30,955 bases of DNA from positions 1 to 30,955 of the forward strand of contig SMWS01000075.1 in the NCBI GenBank assembly GCA_004356685.1, given 5' to 3'. Source of the stretch: Deltaproteobacteria bacterium. Its GTDB lineage: Bacteria; Desulfobacterota_D; UBA1144; Nemesobacterales; N074bin48. Shown piece after piece: positions 16,492 to 24,823 of the stretch. The position numbers were made by a program, and so were the translations under genes. The notes beneath the pieces are model-generated. The model saw only the letters and a program-made list of their open reading frames with translations, did not search any database and was not told where the DNA came from. How positions within the stretch are numbered: the stretch's first letter is position 1; the number at the start of each line of letters is the position of its first letter.

Positions 16492-16519
16492 GTATTTTTA
16501 TGAGTTTACGTAAAAATAC
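16492..16519 (-). promoter_or_regulatory. Inverted repeat in the dioxygenase leader
   Basis: GTATTTTTA at 16492-16500 and TAAAAATAC at 16511-16519 are exact reverse complements with 10 bases between. On the minus strand the distal arm contains TATTTTTA, close to the TAnnTTTG -7 element, and the proximal arm ends 4 bases before the ATG. It may be an operator over the promoter or a hairpin next to the start codon. Confidence 0.4.
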
Positions 16520-16550
16520 AGCAAAAGCTTGAAATGGGAAAGTAATTTTA

Positions 16551-17054
16551 TTATCTATAGAAAATTTGTGTGAAAAAATATCTTCCTTCAGCATTTTTGA
16601 GTACTCCAAAACCGGAGTGAGTATAAGACCCTTCTATTGTTCTTCTATGCCCTGGACTATTTAACCACGCATAAACAACATCCTCTGCAGTAGTATACCC
16701 ATAAGCTACATTTTCACCAACATGTATTGCGCCTCTGTTTTTAAGTGCCTCAGAACGTTGATAAAAATTATCATGATTAATTTGATTTAATTCAATCATA
16801 TATTTTGTGTGTTCAACGGAATAAGCTGATGCATATTGCTGATCTCTTTTTAATTCTGAAAGACCAATAGAAGCTCTGTGTTCATTAACTAATACCAGGA
16901 TTTCGTCTGCCATTACCCAATCTGTTTCAAGAGCTAAGTTAAGATCTATTGAAAAGTTTGCCTCTTCATTTATAGCTCCGCTTTCATCTTTTGAACAAGA
17001 TGTTATCAGGAACATTAAAACCACAGCAAGTAGGCTAATTTTAATAATTTTCAT
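16551..17054 (-). CDS. CAP/SCP domain lipoprotein
   Basis: The protein has 167 residues. It has a lipoprotein signal with the lipobox LITSC (Cys20), then a short acidic spacer, then a CAP (SCP/PR-1, YkwD-like) domain from about 50 to the end. Visible family blocks are VLVNEHRASIGL, a HTKYM/INHDNF pair carrying the first conserved His, VGENVAYG with the conserved Glu, the WLNSPGHRRTI block with the second His, and a closing FTQIFYR strand. It should sit on the outer or inner membrane. The function of bacterial CAP lipoproteins is not settled. Transcribed alone from a TATCTTTG promoter. Confidence 0.9.
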   Translation of the reverse strand: MKIIKISLLAVVLMFLITSCSKDESGAINEEANFSIDLNLALETDWVMADEILVLVNEHRASIGLSELKRDQQYASAYSVEHTKYMIELNQINHDNFYQRSEALKNRGAIHVGENVAYGYTTAEDVVYAWLNSPGHRRTIEGSYTHSGFGVLKNAEGRYFFTQIFYR

Positions 17055-17092
17055 AATACCGGGGACATCAAATTTGGGGCATGATGTTGGTT

Positions 17093-17100
17093 CAAAGATA
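17093..17100 (-). promoter_or_regulatory. -7 promoter element for the CAP lipoprotein gene
   Basis: On the minus strand this reads TATCTTTG, a perfect TAnnTTTG, 38 bases before the ATG. No clear -33 TTG is present. Confidence 0.55.
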
Positions 17101-17167
17101 TAAAAAAAAACGTAATAAATGCTTTTTATCGTTTTTTATACTTATTTAATCGATGTTTATACAAATA

Positions 17168-17198
17168 TTTGAGCTTATTTCCTACAATTATACCTTTG
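17168..17198 (+). promoter_or_regulatory. Promoter of the isoaspartyl peptidase gene
   Basis: TTTG at 17168-17171 and TACCTTTG at 17191-17198 are separated by 19 bases. This is the full Bacteroidota -33/-7 arrangement and the best promoter in the window. Confidence 0.7.
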
Positions 17199-17258
17199 TG
17201 AAGCTTCGGAAAACAAGGGTTTTTAGTTTATATTAGCTTTTTATAAAAATATGTGAAG

Positions 17259-18341
17259 ATGAAACAAATTTTAACGCTTTTAATCGGCTTTTTAGTACTT
17301 TTTAGCTGTGAAAATAGTAAGAAACCAGATACAGATACATCAAATGGTACTGTTGAAATAAAAAATATAAATGAGAATTTTGGTATTGTTATTCATGGGG
17401 GAGCAGGCACTATTCTCAAAAAAAACATGAGTGATTCACTCGAATATGCCTATAAAACTAAATTAAAAGAAGCTATTACCACAGGCCATACTATATTAAA
17501 AAAAGGAGGTACTGCTCTCGAAGCGGTTACAGCAACTATTAATATAATGGAAGATTCTCCACTATTCAATTCGGGAAAAGGGGCTGTCTTTACCCACGAA
17601 GAAACCAACGAACTGGATGCCTCAATTATGGATGGCGCCACACTTAATGCAGGTGCTGTGGCAGGAGTAACCCGAATTAAAAATCCTATTAACCTTGCTC
17701 TTTCTGTAATGAATGATTCTCCGCACGTATTATTATCGGGAAAAGGAGCTGAAAATTTTGCAAAAGAACAAGGTTTTGAGTGGGTAGATCCTTCTTATTT
17801 CTATACCGAAAAACGATATAAATCACTACAACGCATTAAAGAAAAAAACAAAACAAAGCTGGATAAAGAAAATAAAGTTTCTTTTAAAGATGTATATTTT
17901 AAAGACTACAAATTTGGAACTGTGGGTTGTGTAGCGTTGGATAAGAACGGAAACCTTGCTGCAGGAACCTCAACAGGGGGGATGACAAACAAACGATGGA
18001 ATCGTATTGGCGACTCCCCTATTATAGGCGCAGGAACCTATGCAAATAATGCTACTTGTGCTGTTTCTTCTACTGGGTGGGGAGAATATTTTATACGTGC
18101 TATGGTGGCTTATGATATTTCGGCTATGATGGAATATAAAGGAGTTTCTCTTAAAGAAGCCGCTCGGGAAGTAATACAAATAAAAGTGCCAGCACTTGGA
18201 GGAGATGGTGGTATTATTGCTATCGATAAAGAGGGAAATATAACTATGGAGTTTAACACTGCTGGGATGTACCGCGCTTATATGAATGCTGAAGGAAAAT
18301 TGATCATTGGAATCTATAAAGAAGTTGACAGGAAGCCGTAA
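17259..18341 (+). CDS. Lipoprotein isoaspartyl peptidase/L-asparaginase (Ntn hydrolase)
   Basis: From the ATG at 17259 the protein has 360 residues; a GTG two codons earlier is possible but less likely. The N-terminus has a lipobox (LFSC, Cys17), so the enzyme is probably exported and lipid-anchored. The mature part matches plant-type asparaginases such as E. coli IaaA: IVIHGGAGT at 44-51, SGKGAVFTHEETNELDASIMDG, and the autocleavage site FGTVGCVALD, where Thr221 becomes the N-terminal nucleophile of the beta subunit. TSTGGMTNKRWNRIGDSP (about 237-254) carries substrate-binding Arg249 and Asp252. It removes isoaspartyl residues from peptides and hydrolyses asparagine. The charged region at about 193-215 before the cleavage site is the usual disordered linker. 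Confidence 0.93.
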   Translation: MKQILTLLIGFLVLFSCENSKKPDTDTSNGTVEIKNINENFGIVIHGGAGTILKKNMSDSLEYAYKTKLKEAITTGHTILKKGGTALEAVTATINIMEDSPLFNSGKGAVFTHEETNELDASIMDGATLNAGAVAGVTRIKNPINLALSVMNDSPHVLLSGKGAENFAKEQGFEWVDPSYFYTEKRYKSLQRIKEKNKTKLDKENKVSFKDVYFKDYKFGTVGCVALDKNGNLAAGTSTGGMTNKRWNRIGDSPIIGAGTYANNATCAVSSTGWGEYFIRAMVAYDISAMMEYKGVSLKEAAREVIQIKVPALGGDGGIIAIDKEGNITMEFNTAGMYRAYMNAEGKLIIGIYKEVDRKP

Positions 18342-18379
18342 ACTTTAGTATTTTATTATATAAATAAGAATGAACAATA

Positions 18380-18685
18380 ATGAATAAACCCTATTATGCA
18401 GTAATATTTACTTCACTAAAAACAAACCAAACAGAAGGCTATGACCAGATGGCAGAATCCATGGAAACACTCGCTAAACAACAACCAGGATATCTTAGTA
18501 TAGAAACCGTACAAAACGAAATAGGAATTACCATAAGCTATTGGGATAGCCTTGATGCTATAAAAAATTGGAAAGCTAATCTTGAACATCTTATCGCTCA
18601 AAAATTAGGAAAAGAACAATGGTATCGTTGGTATAAAGTTCGAATTTGTAAAGTAGAAAGAGAATATTCTTTTGGCTCTAAATAA
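18380..18685 (+). CDS. ABM domain protein (antibiotic biosynthesis monooxygenase-like)
   Basis: The protein has 101 residues, a single dimeric alpha-beta barrel domain. Family blocks are YYAVIFTSLKT, MAESMETLAKQQPGYLSIET, ITISYWDSLDAIKNWKA and WYRWYKVRICKVEREY. The ABM fold is used for heme degradation, quinol oxidation and other small-molecule oxidations without cofactor, so the reaction cannot be read from sequence. It starts 38 bases after the peptidase gene with no promoter seen, so it may share that transcript. Confidence 0.85.
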   Translation: MNKPYYAVIFTSLKTNQTEGYDQMAESMETLAKQQPGYLSIETVQNEIGITISYWDSLDAIKNWKANLEHLIAQKLGKEQWYRWYKVRICKVEREYSFGSK

Positions 18686-18992
18686 TTGTTTGAAGATTGA
18701 GGTTGTGGTTTTTTTTATTTATCACAATTTAAGTTACCATCCCATAACTCTTCACAAATTTCTATCCGATATTATGGTAATAATTACCAAAAAGAGGGGT
18801 ATTCCAGCTATTAATCATTTATTCAAAAATCTCTTAAAATCGGCTTTTTTGATGATTTTTGATAAAAAATCGCATAAAACAACCTATTTTTAATCAAAAT
18901 TGCTTGTTTTTGGTAAATTTTGTAAATCCCAATTTGTATGAACCTAAATCGAATAATCAAAATGAGATTTTAATATTTCGCTTTAATTAAAT
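18686..18992. other. AT-rich gap with no convincing gene
   Basis: This stretch of 307 bases lies between convergent ABM and CYTH genes. A frame beginning with TTG inside the ABM gene runs to 18893, but it has a biased hydrophobic composition and no family match that I know. A small palindrome TGGTAA-TAA-TTACCA lies at 18775-18789. No clear terminator was seen for either gene. Confidence 0.4.
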
Positions 18993-19466
18993 TTACAATT
19001 TCCAGTTCTTATATGGGATTTTACTTAGTTGCGAATTGTAATATCTAACATCCCCTGTAACTTCCTTTCCTAACCATTCGGGTTTTATAAAGATTTCATT
19101 TTCTGAGGTCAGTTCAATTTCAGCAAGGGTCAATCCTTCATTTTCTCCCAGAAATTCATCTACTTCAAAAATGTGATTCTCTACCCTTACTTCGTAACGT
19201 ATTTTCTCTATATGGTTGGGTTCGCATAGTGTTAGCAAAATTTCAGCTTCAGAAACCGAAATTTTTGTTTCCCATTCCAGTCGAGTTGTGCCGGTTTCAT
19301 TCGAAATACCTTTTACTGTTAAAAATCCTTTTTCACCTTTTATCCTTACTCGTACTGTCCTTTCTGGATGAGTGCTTAAAAATCCTTGAACAATATGTGT
19401 TTTTTTAAAAGCTTGATTTTTAAATGATTCCGATAACACTAAATATTTTCGTTCAATTTCTAACAT
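18993..19466 (-). CDS. CYTH domain protein (inorganic triphosphatase-like)
   Basis: The protein has 157 residues. It opens with the CYTH signature MLEIERKYLV, where Glu3, Glu5 and Lys7 form the ExExK metal/triphosphate motif. Alternating basic and acidic tunnel residues follow: TVRVRIKGEKGFLTVKG, RLEWETKI, IRYEVRVENHIFEVDEF and LAEIEL. Short single-domain members of this type hydrolyse inorganic triphosphate or similar compounds; adenylate cyclase is less likely in this setting. It starts 8 bases after the VOC gene stop and is probably co-transcribed with it. Confidence 0.93.
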   Translation of the reverse strand: MLEIERKYLVLSESFKNQAFKKTHIVQGFLSTHPERTVRVRIKGEKGFLTVKGISNETGTTRLEWETKISVSEAEILLTLCEPNHIEKIRYEVRVENHIFEVDEFLGENEGLTLAEIELTSENEIFIKPEWLGKEVTGDVRYYNSQLSKIPYKNWKL

Positions 19467-19474
19467 ATTGTATT

Positions 19475-19861
19475 TTATTCTGAGGGATTTATTCGCCAGG
19501 GTGGATTTTTCCTGTTGCGTCCGGCGTAAAATAAAATAATTCGATTTCTATAAGGATCTCTTAAATGAGCCTCCCTCCACAACCAGGATTTGTTTTCGGG
19601 CTTTTTATCAAAAACAATACCTTTCTCTATTAATTCTTTGACCTTATTATCTAGGTTCTCAATTTCAAAATATATAATTACCCCTTCGCCTTCTGGAAGT
19701 GTTTCAACTTGATGGATTGAAATCGTAGCTTCACCATTAGGGCATTCAAAACGGGCATAATGAGAATGTGTTTTAACGATCAATTGCAGGCCTAGTTTTT
19801 TATAAAACACAACAGACCTTTCTACATCAATTGAAGGAACTGTAACTTGATTTAAGTTCAT
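19475..19861 (-). CDS. VOC (glyoxalase/bleomycin-resistance) family protein
   Basis: From the ATG at 19861 the protein has 128 residues; a GTG at 19879 would add six residues without changing the fold. Vicinal-oxygen-chelate blocks are MNLNQVTVPSIDVERSVVFY (helix after the first strand), LGLQLIV, YARFECPNG, VIIYFEIENLDNKVKELIEKG and the closing REAHLRDPYRNRIILFYAG. The His usually found in the first strand is replaced by Asn/Gln, so metal use is uncertain and the substrate unknown. It is divergent from dinB with only 40 bases between the starts. Confidence 0.85.
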   Translation of the reverse strand: MNLNQVTVPSIDVERSVVFYKKLGLQLIVKTHSHYARFECPNGEATISIHQVETLPEGEGVIIYFEIENLDNKVKELIEKGIVFDKKPENKSWLWREAHLRDPYRNRIILFYAGRNRKNPPWRINPSE

Positions 19862-19901
19862 ATCTAGTTTAATTGTCACTAAGATATTATAAATTTATGG
19901 G

Positions 19902-20999
19902 ATGAAGGAAGGACTTCCCATTCGAAAGATTATTCATGTAGATATGGATGCTTTTTATGCATCGGTAGAGCAATTGGATAACCCCGAATTACGTGGAAAA
20001 CCAATTGCTGTAGGTGGAAGTTCTAAACGAGGCGTAGTAAGTGCAGCTAGTTATGAGGCTCGGGAGTTTGGAGTTCGAAGTGCCATGAGTAGTGTAATTG
20101 CAAAGCAGAATTGTCCTGATCTTATTTTTGTGAAAGCACATTTTGATCGTTATAAAGAGGTTTCGGATATAATAAGAAAAATATTTTTTGAATATACAGA
20201 TTTAGTAGAACCCCTTTCTCTTGATGAAGCTTATCTGGATGTAACCAATAACAAAAAAGGAAATCCCAGTGCTACTCTTATTGCGGAAGAAATTCGAAAA
20301 AAAATAAAAGAAAGAACAGGATTAAATGCTTCGGCTGGAATTTCTGTCAATAAATTTATTGCCAAAGTTGCCTGTGACGTAAATAAGCCAAATGGACAAA
20401 AAACAGTCCCTCCAGAAGAAGTCATTGAGTTTCTTGAAAAATTGGATGTTAAAAAATTCTACGGTGTGGGCAAAGTCACTAAAACAAAGATGTATCGTTT
20501 AGGAATATATACCGGCAAAAATCTTAAAGAGAGATCTAAAGAATATTTAAGTCAACAGTTCGGAAAAAGTGGAAGTTATTACTATCAAGTAGTTCGGGGC
20601 AATCATAACAGCATGGTAAAACCTTCTCATACAAGGAAATCGCTAGCTGCTGAACGCACATTTAGTGAAAATATATCTTCGGAAGTGTTTATGATGGAAC
20701 GCTTGAACGATATTGCCAAAGAAGTAGAACGGCGTCTTAAAAAAAGTAAAGTTGCAGGAAAAACAATCACACTTAAAATTAAATACAGTGATTTTACGTT
20801 ACAAACAAGGAGCAAGACATTACCTTATTATATTTCAAAAAAAGAAGTAATCCTTGAAACTGTTAAAGATTTGTTATTTCAGTCAAGAATGAAAAACTCG
20901 GTACGGTTGTTGGGAATCTCCTTATCGAACCTTAACAATGAAAAAGGGAAGCCTCCTAAAGAAAAAGAGGTTACCGTTCAATTAAAATTTGATTTCTGA
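19902..20999 (+). CDS. dinB: DNA polymerase IV (Y family)
   Basis: The protein has 365 residues, full length. Translesion polymerase motifs are IIHVDMDAFYASVEQ (Asp14 and Asp16 region), the YEAREFGVRSAM block, and SLDEAYLDVT with catalytic Asp108 and Glu109. SAGISVNKFIAKVACDVNKPNG, a helix-hairpin-helix (FYGVGKVTKTKMYRLGI), and the little-finger region (RKSLAAERTFSEN) follow. The last residues VTVQLKFDF look like a beta-clamp binding peptide, as expected for Pol IV. It acts in DNA damage tolerance. No SOS-type box that I can recognise lies in the 40-base divergent gap. Confidence 0.96.
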   Translation: MKEGLPIRKIIHVDMDAFYASVEQLDNPELRGKPIAVGGSSKRGVVSAASYEAREFGVRSAMSSVIAKQNCPDLIFVKAHFDRYKEVSDIIRKIFFEYTDLVEPLSLDEAYLDVTNNKKGNPSATLIAEEIRKKIKERTGLNASAGISVNKFIAKVACDVNKPNGQKTVPPEEVIEFLEKLDVKKFYGVGKVTKTKMYRLGIYTGKNLKERSKEYLSQQFGKSGSYYYQVVRGNHNSMVKPSHTRKSLAAERTFSENISSEVFMMERLNDIAKEVERRLKKSKVAGKTITLKIKYSDFTLQTRSKTLPYYISKKEVILETVKDLLFQSRMKNSVRLLGISLSNLNNEKGKPPKEKEVTVQLKFDF

Positions 21000-21066
21000 A
21001 TAAACTGTTTAAATTCTATGTGAGAAAATTACCTGATCTTTTTTAGTAACCCTAACAACTCACATT

Positions 21067-21852
21067 ATGAATACAGTAAAAATTTTAAGTCTACCACTAT
21101 TAAGTGCTATTGTTCTTATTTCTTGTAAAAATGCTGAAGAAACCAACTCAATATCAGCAATTGATCCAATAAACGACATTGCCTTGGCTGAAGTGGAAAC
21201 TATAGAAACCACATCAGATATATTTTTATATGTTACTGCTTATTCAGGACTAACTTTACGTGAATATTCTAATTTACAAAGCGAAAAACTTGCCATTATG
21301 CCTTATGGGACCAAGGTAAAAGTTATTTCAGTAGAAAAAAATCCTACTATGACCGTAGGAGGAATAAAAGGAGGCATGAACCATATTGAATTCAACCACA
21401 AAAAAGGATTTGCTTTTAACGGTTATCTTTCAAAGTTTTTTCCACCTGAATCAGATATTACAGCAAAGGGATATGCTGAAGATTTGCAATTATTATTTCC
21501 AGAAGTAGTCTTTACTGAAACAAATGGAGGTATAGCAAGTAAGCCAACAAATACGGAAATACTAATACTCCCAACAAACCAATGGCATGAGGCATTTTAT
21601 ATTGCTCAACAACTTTTTGAATTCCCATCTGAATTTTATTTTCCTTCCCAAAAAGGTAAAGATTCTCAAATTATTAAGGATAGTAAACCAAAAAGAGATG
21701 TTTGGGTAAGCGAATTACATATTACCCGAAAAGATAATGTGCTTTCAAAAATTGAATATATTTATAAAACAACAAAAGGATTTACTAGTAATGTATCTAT
21801 TACTAAGGAGGGCGAAGCTATGAAAATTTCAAAGACCGAAATAGTAGAATAG
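21067..21852 (+). CDS. SH3-domain lipoprotein of unknown function
   Basis: The protein has 261 residues. A lipoprotein signal ends in LISC (Cys20). A bacterial SH3-like domain covers about 53-127 (LYVTAYSGLTLREYSNLQSEKLAIMPYG; KGFAFNGYLSKFFPP). The C-terminal part (130-255) has an alpha/beta look and no motif I recognise. It is likely an envelope protein. It starts 67 bases after dinB. ATGTGAG at 21018-21024 and CTCACAT at 21059-21065 could pair in the leader, but such short arms may be chance. Confidence 0.8.
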   Translation: MNTVKILSLPLLSAIVLISCKNAEETNSISAIDPINDIALAEVETIETTSDIFLYVTAYSGLTLREYSNLQSEKLAIMPYGTKVKVISVEKNPTMTVGGIKGGMNHIEFNHKKGFAFNGYLSKFFPPESDITAKGYAEDLQLLFPEVVFTETNGGIASKPTNTEILILPTNQWHEAFYIAQQLFEFPSEFYFPSQKGKDSQIIKDSKPKRDVWVSELHITRKDNVLSKIEYIYKTTKGFTSNVSITKEGEAMKISKTEIVE

Positions 21853-21952
21853 CCGAATACCCGAGATTGCTTTAAAGAAACTGGTGTGTTTAAAAAAATG
21901 CATCGGTTTTTTATTTTGTAATTTGGACACTGAAATAATTCCTAAAGATCAA

Positions 21953-22846
21953 ATGCCTGAATTCCCAAATATCATACTTTTTGCCATCCCATTTTTTGTG
22001 CTTGCAATGTTATTAGAGTTATATGTAACTACAAAGCAAAACATAAAAACATACAAAGCCAAAGATGCTTTTGCATCAATTAGCATGGGCATTGGCAATG
22101 TACTTATAGGTTTTTTTAGCAAAATAGTTGTGTTTGCTGCACTTTATTTTGTCTATGATCAGTTGAGGGTTTTTACCATTCCGGTAACCTGGTGGAGTTT
22201 TGTGTTACTCTTTTTTGCTGATGATTTTTCCTATTATTGGTTTCATAGAATTTCACATAGAAACAGATTGTTTTGGGTGTCGCATGTAATACATCATTCG
22301 TCTCAACATTATAATTTAAGTACTGCATTACGTCAAACTTGGTCTGGAGGATTTTACTCTTTTATCTTTTGGTTATGGCTCCCCTTATTAGGCTTTCATC
22401 CTGAAATGATAATACTACAAATGGCCATAAGTTTATTATATCAATTTTGGATTCATACTGAAGCCATCGATAAACTATACAAATGGTTTGAAGCAGTTAT
22501 GAATACACCTTCACATCATCGCGTTCATCATGGAAATAATCCTATATATCTAGATAGGAATTATGCGGGAATTTTAATTATCTGGGATAAATTATTTGGC
22601 TCTTTTCAGCCCGAACTTAAAGAAGAAAAAGTAACCTATGGATTAACAAGAAACATTAAGACTTTTAATCCTTTTATTATTGCAATTCATGAATGGGTTG
22701 CTATGTTTAAAGATGCTTTTACAGGGAAAAAATCGTTTTCAAGCAGATTAAAATATCTGGTAAAACCCCCGGGTTGGAAACATGATGGTACCGGTAAAAT
22801 ATCTTTGGATTTAAGGAAAGAATGGTTGCAAAATCAAAGCAAATAA
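21953..22846 (+). CDS. Sterol desaturase/fatty acid hydroxylase family membrane protein
   Basis: From the ATG at 21953 the protein has 297 residues; a GTG at 21884 would add 23 residues of Cys-rich sequence that precede the first natural helix, so the later ATG is preferred. It has four or more hydrophobic segments (about 5-25, 45-68, 79-95, 135-165). Di-iron histidine clusters are complete: WFHRISH (His98, His102), HVIHHSSQH (His111, 114, 115, 119), and SHHRVHHG (His188, 189, 192, 193). It is an integral membrane oxygenase that hydroxylates or desaturates a lipid; the substrate cannot be told. It is convergent with pyk, 8 bases apart. Confidence 0.92.
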   Translation: MPEFPNIILFAIPFFVLAMLLELYVTTKQNIKTYKAKDAFASISMGIGNVLIGFFSKIVVFAALYFVYDQLRVFTIPVTWWSFVLLFFADDFSYYWFHRISHRNRLFWVSHVIHHSSQHYNLSTALRQTWSGGFYSFIFWLWLPLLGFHPEMIILQMAISLLYQFWIHTEAIDKLYKWFEAVMNTPSHHRVHHGNNPIYLDRNYAGILIIWDKLFGSFQPELKEEKVTYGLTRNIKTFNPFIIAIHEWVAMFKDAFTGKKSFSSRLKYLVKPPGWKHDGTGKISLDLRKEWLQNQSK

Positions 22847-22854
22847 TGAGTTTT

Positions 22855-24282
22855 TTAAATTTGTGTAATTCTAAGTGTATTTACCATTCCTTTATCTGCA
22901 ACAGGCATAGCTACAAGATTAATTAAAAAATCTCCTTTTGTCACATATCCACTGCTAATGGCAATTTTGTTTATATCCTTTATAGTCTCGTCTGTACTTA
23001 CAAACCGGTCATAATAAAAAGCTCTTACACCCCATAATAGATTTAATCTGGAAAGAATATGTTTATTTGAAGTAAATACCAAGATATGAGCTGAAGGTCT
23101 CCATGCAGAAATCTGGAAACCTGTATATCCACTATTGGTAAGTGTACATATTGCTTTAGCTTTTATCTCGTTTGCCATATGTGCGGCATGATAACAAATT
23201 GATTTTGTGATATAACGATTGGTTCTTATATTAGGGGGTTCCTGGGGTACTGAAATTAATGGTGAATTTTCTACTTTCTTCAATATCTTAGACATGGTTT
23301 TAATTACCTCAACAGGATATTCTCCAATCGAAGTTTCACTTGAGAGCATTACTGCATCAGCTCCATCCATTACAGAGTTAGCAACATCATTTACTTCGGC
23401 TCGTGTAGGTGTAAGTGAGGAAATCATAGTCTCCAACATTTGAGTCGCTATGATAGCCGGAATTCTAGCTCTTTTTGCTTTAAGTACAAGTTCCTTTTGA
23501 ATAAGAGGCACTTCCTCTGCCGGTAATTCAACCCCTAGATCTCCACGTGCAACCATTAATCCGTCACAATAGGCTATTATTTTATCTATGTTTTCCACAG
23601 CTTCAGGCTTTTCAATTTTAGCGATAATAGGTATTTTGTAAGCACTGTGAGTTTCTATGATTTCTTGTAATTCCTTTAAATCTTCTGCAGTTCTAACAAA
23701 GGACAAAGCAATCCAATCTACTTCTTGTTCGATGGCGAAAATTGCGTCTTCTTTATCTTTTGAGGTTAATGCCGGAAGGGATATTTTCGTGTTGGGTAGG
23801 TTTACCCCTTTTCTCGATTGGAGAATTCCACCTTGTATTACTTTAGTTTCTACTTTCGAAACGCCATCAGATTCTATAACTTCAAATATTAGTTTTCCAT
23901 CATTAACTAAAACTTGTTCACCGGCTTTTACGTCTTTAGGGAAATTATCATAATTCATATAAACTTTTTCGCGATTCCCTTCAAACTCTTCCCCTGTACA
24001 GAAATAAAATGTATCTCCTTGTTCGAGTGTAATTTCATCTTCCATTTCTCCTATACGAAGTTTTGGGCCTTGTAAATCGGCTAAAAGGGCTGTCGAAATC
24101 CCCAATTCATTACCCAACTCACGTATAATCGATATGGTGTTTTTTACACTCTTGTAATCGGCATGTGAAAAATTTATTCTAAAAACATCTGTTCCTTCAA
24201 GAATCATATTCTTCAAGGTTTCTTTATTTGAGGATGCAGGTCCTAAAGTGGCAACTATTTTAGTTTTCTTTTGATTTGGCAT
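22855..24282 (-). CDS. pyk: Pyruvate kinase
   Basis: The protein has 475 residues, full length. It transfers phosphate from phosphoenolpyruvate to ADP. Motifs: KIVATLGPASSN at the start, RINFSH, the active-site signature IIAKIEKPEAV, MVARGDLGVELP, ATQMLETMISSLTPTRAEVNDVANS and DAVMLSSETSIGEYP. The C-terminal allosteric domain is present (AICTLTNSGYTGFQISAWRPSAHILVFTSN). Its start codon overlaps the stop of the IPExxxVDY gene, so it is translationally coupled to it and placed at the end of the acpP-fabF-rnc cluster, as in other Bacteroidota. Confidence 0.97.
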   Translation of the reverse strand: MPNQKKTKIVATLGPASSNKETLKNMILEGTDVFRINFSHADYKSVKNTISIIRELGNELGISTALLADLQGPKLRIGEMEDEITLEQGDTFYFCTGEEFEGNREKVYMNYDNFPKDVKAGEQVLVNDGKLIFEVIESDGVSKVETKVIQGGILQSRKGVNLPNTKISLPALTSKDKEDAIFAIEQEVDWIALSFVRTAEDLKELQEIIETHSAYKIPIIAKIEKPEAVENIDKIIAYCDGLMVARGDLGVELPAEEVPLIQKELVLKAKRARIPAIIATQMLETMISSLTPTRAEVNDVANSVMDGADAVMLSSETSIGEYPVEVIKTMSKILKKVENSPLISVPQEPPNIRTNRYITKSICYHAAHMANEIKAKAICTLTNSGYTGFQISAWRPSAHILVFTSNKHILSRLNLLWGVRAFYYDRFVSTDETIKDINKIAISSGYVTKGDFLINLVAMPVADKGMVNTLRITQI

Positions 24283-24773
24283 TAGTCAAAAATTAAATTG
24301 TTTTTAGACTTTATTTGTTTAGATTCCAAGCTATAAGCTGAAATTACCTGTTCTATTTCATTTATAGATGAAACGAGTTTACGTATGGGAATTTTTTTAT
24401 AATCTGAATGGATTTTTAGAAAAAAATCTAATATTTTATATTCAGGAATTAAATATGTAGTTACCATTTTTTCAGAAGTTACTTCATCAAACAAGCTTCC
24501 AGAACTATGAAACTTAGCGGATAAGGACTTGCATTTATTAGCAACTAGATTATATAATGTATAACTATAATTATTTTCAAATTCAAAAATAGGAAATGTT
24601 ACTTCTAGCCCTTGGTTTGAAAAATCTAAATCCCGGGATTTTCTTTTTAATTGTAAGGAAATATGCATATTGATCATAAATGCCATTTTATAAGCTTCAT
24701 CACTACAATGAATAGCTATTAAAGAAAAGTCTTCATTAGTATCATCATTCAAAAGTAATTTGTGATGTGCCAT
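24282..24773 (-). CDS. IPExxxVDY family protein
   Basis: The protein has 163 residues. It is recognised by its constant place between rnc and pyk in Bacteroidota and by the motif here read as YLIPEYKILDFFLKI (the family name motif with Leu-Asp-Phe in place of Val-Asp-Tyr). There is no signal or helix; the protein is probably cytoplasmic. The function is unknown. The 50-base gap to rnc contains TACTTTTA on the minus strand (24795-24788), a near match to the -7 element, so an internal promoter is possible. Confidence 0.85.
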   Translation of the reverse strand: MAHHKLLLNDDTNEDFSLIAIHCSDEAYKMAFMINMHISLQLKRKSRDLDFSNQGLEVTFPIFEFENNYSYTLYNLVANKCKSLSAKFHSSGSLFDEVTSEKMVTTYLIPEYKILDFFLKIHSDYKKIPIRKLVSSINEIEQVISAYSLESKQIKSKNNLIFD

Positions 24774-24823
24774 AGCTTATTTATTTATAAAAGTAATGTA
24801 TCTGGTAGAAATATTAAAACAGA

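Noticed and set aside
18775..18789. Palindrome TGGTAA-TAA-TTACCA in the gap between ABM and CYTH genes
   Set aside because: It lies between two convergent genes, where an operator is not expected, and it has no T-run to make it a terminator.
18672..18893. A 73-codon open frame starting with TTG in the gap after the ABM gene
   Set aside because: It overlaps the end of the ABM gene, needs a rare start, has low-complexity hydrophobic and Lys-rich composition and no recognisable motif.
21018..21065. 7-bp complementary arms ATGTGAG/CTCACAT around the SH3 lipoprotein leader
   Set aside because: Arms of this length 34 bases apart are quite likely by chance in a 67-base gap, so it is noted in the gene entry only.
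21884..21952. GTG start for the desaturase-type protein with a 23-residue Cys-rich extension
   Set aside because: The ATG at 21953 places the first hydrophobic helix at the usual distance from the N-terminus, and the extension has no family support.
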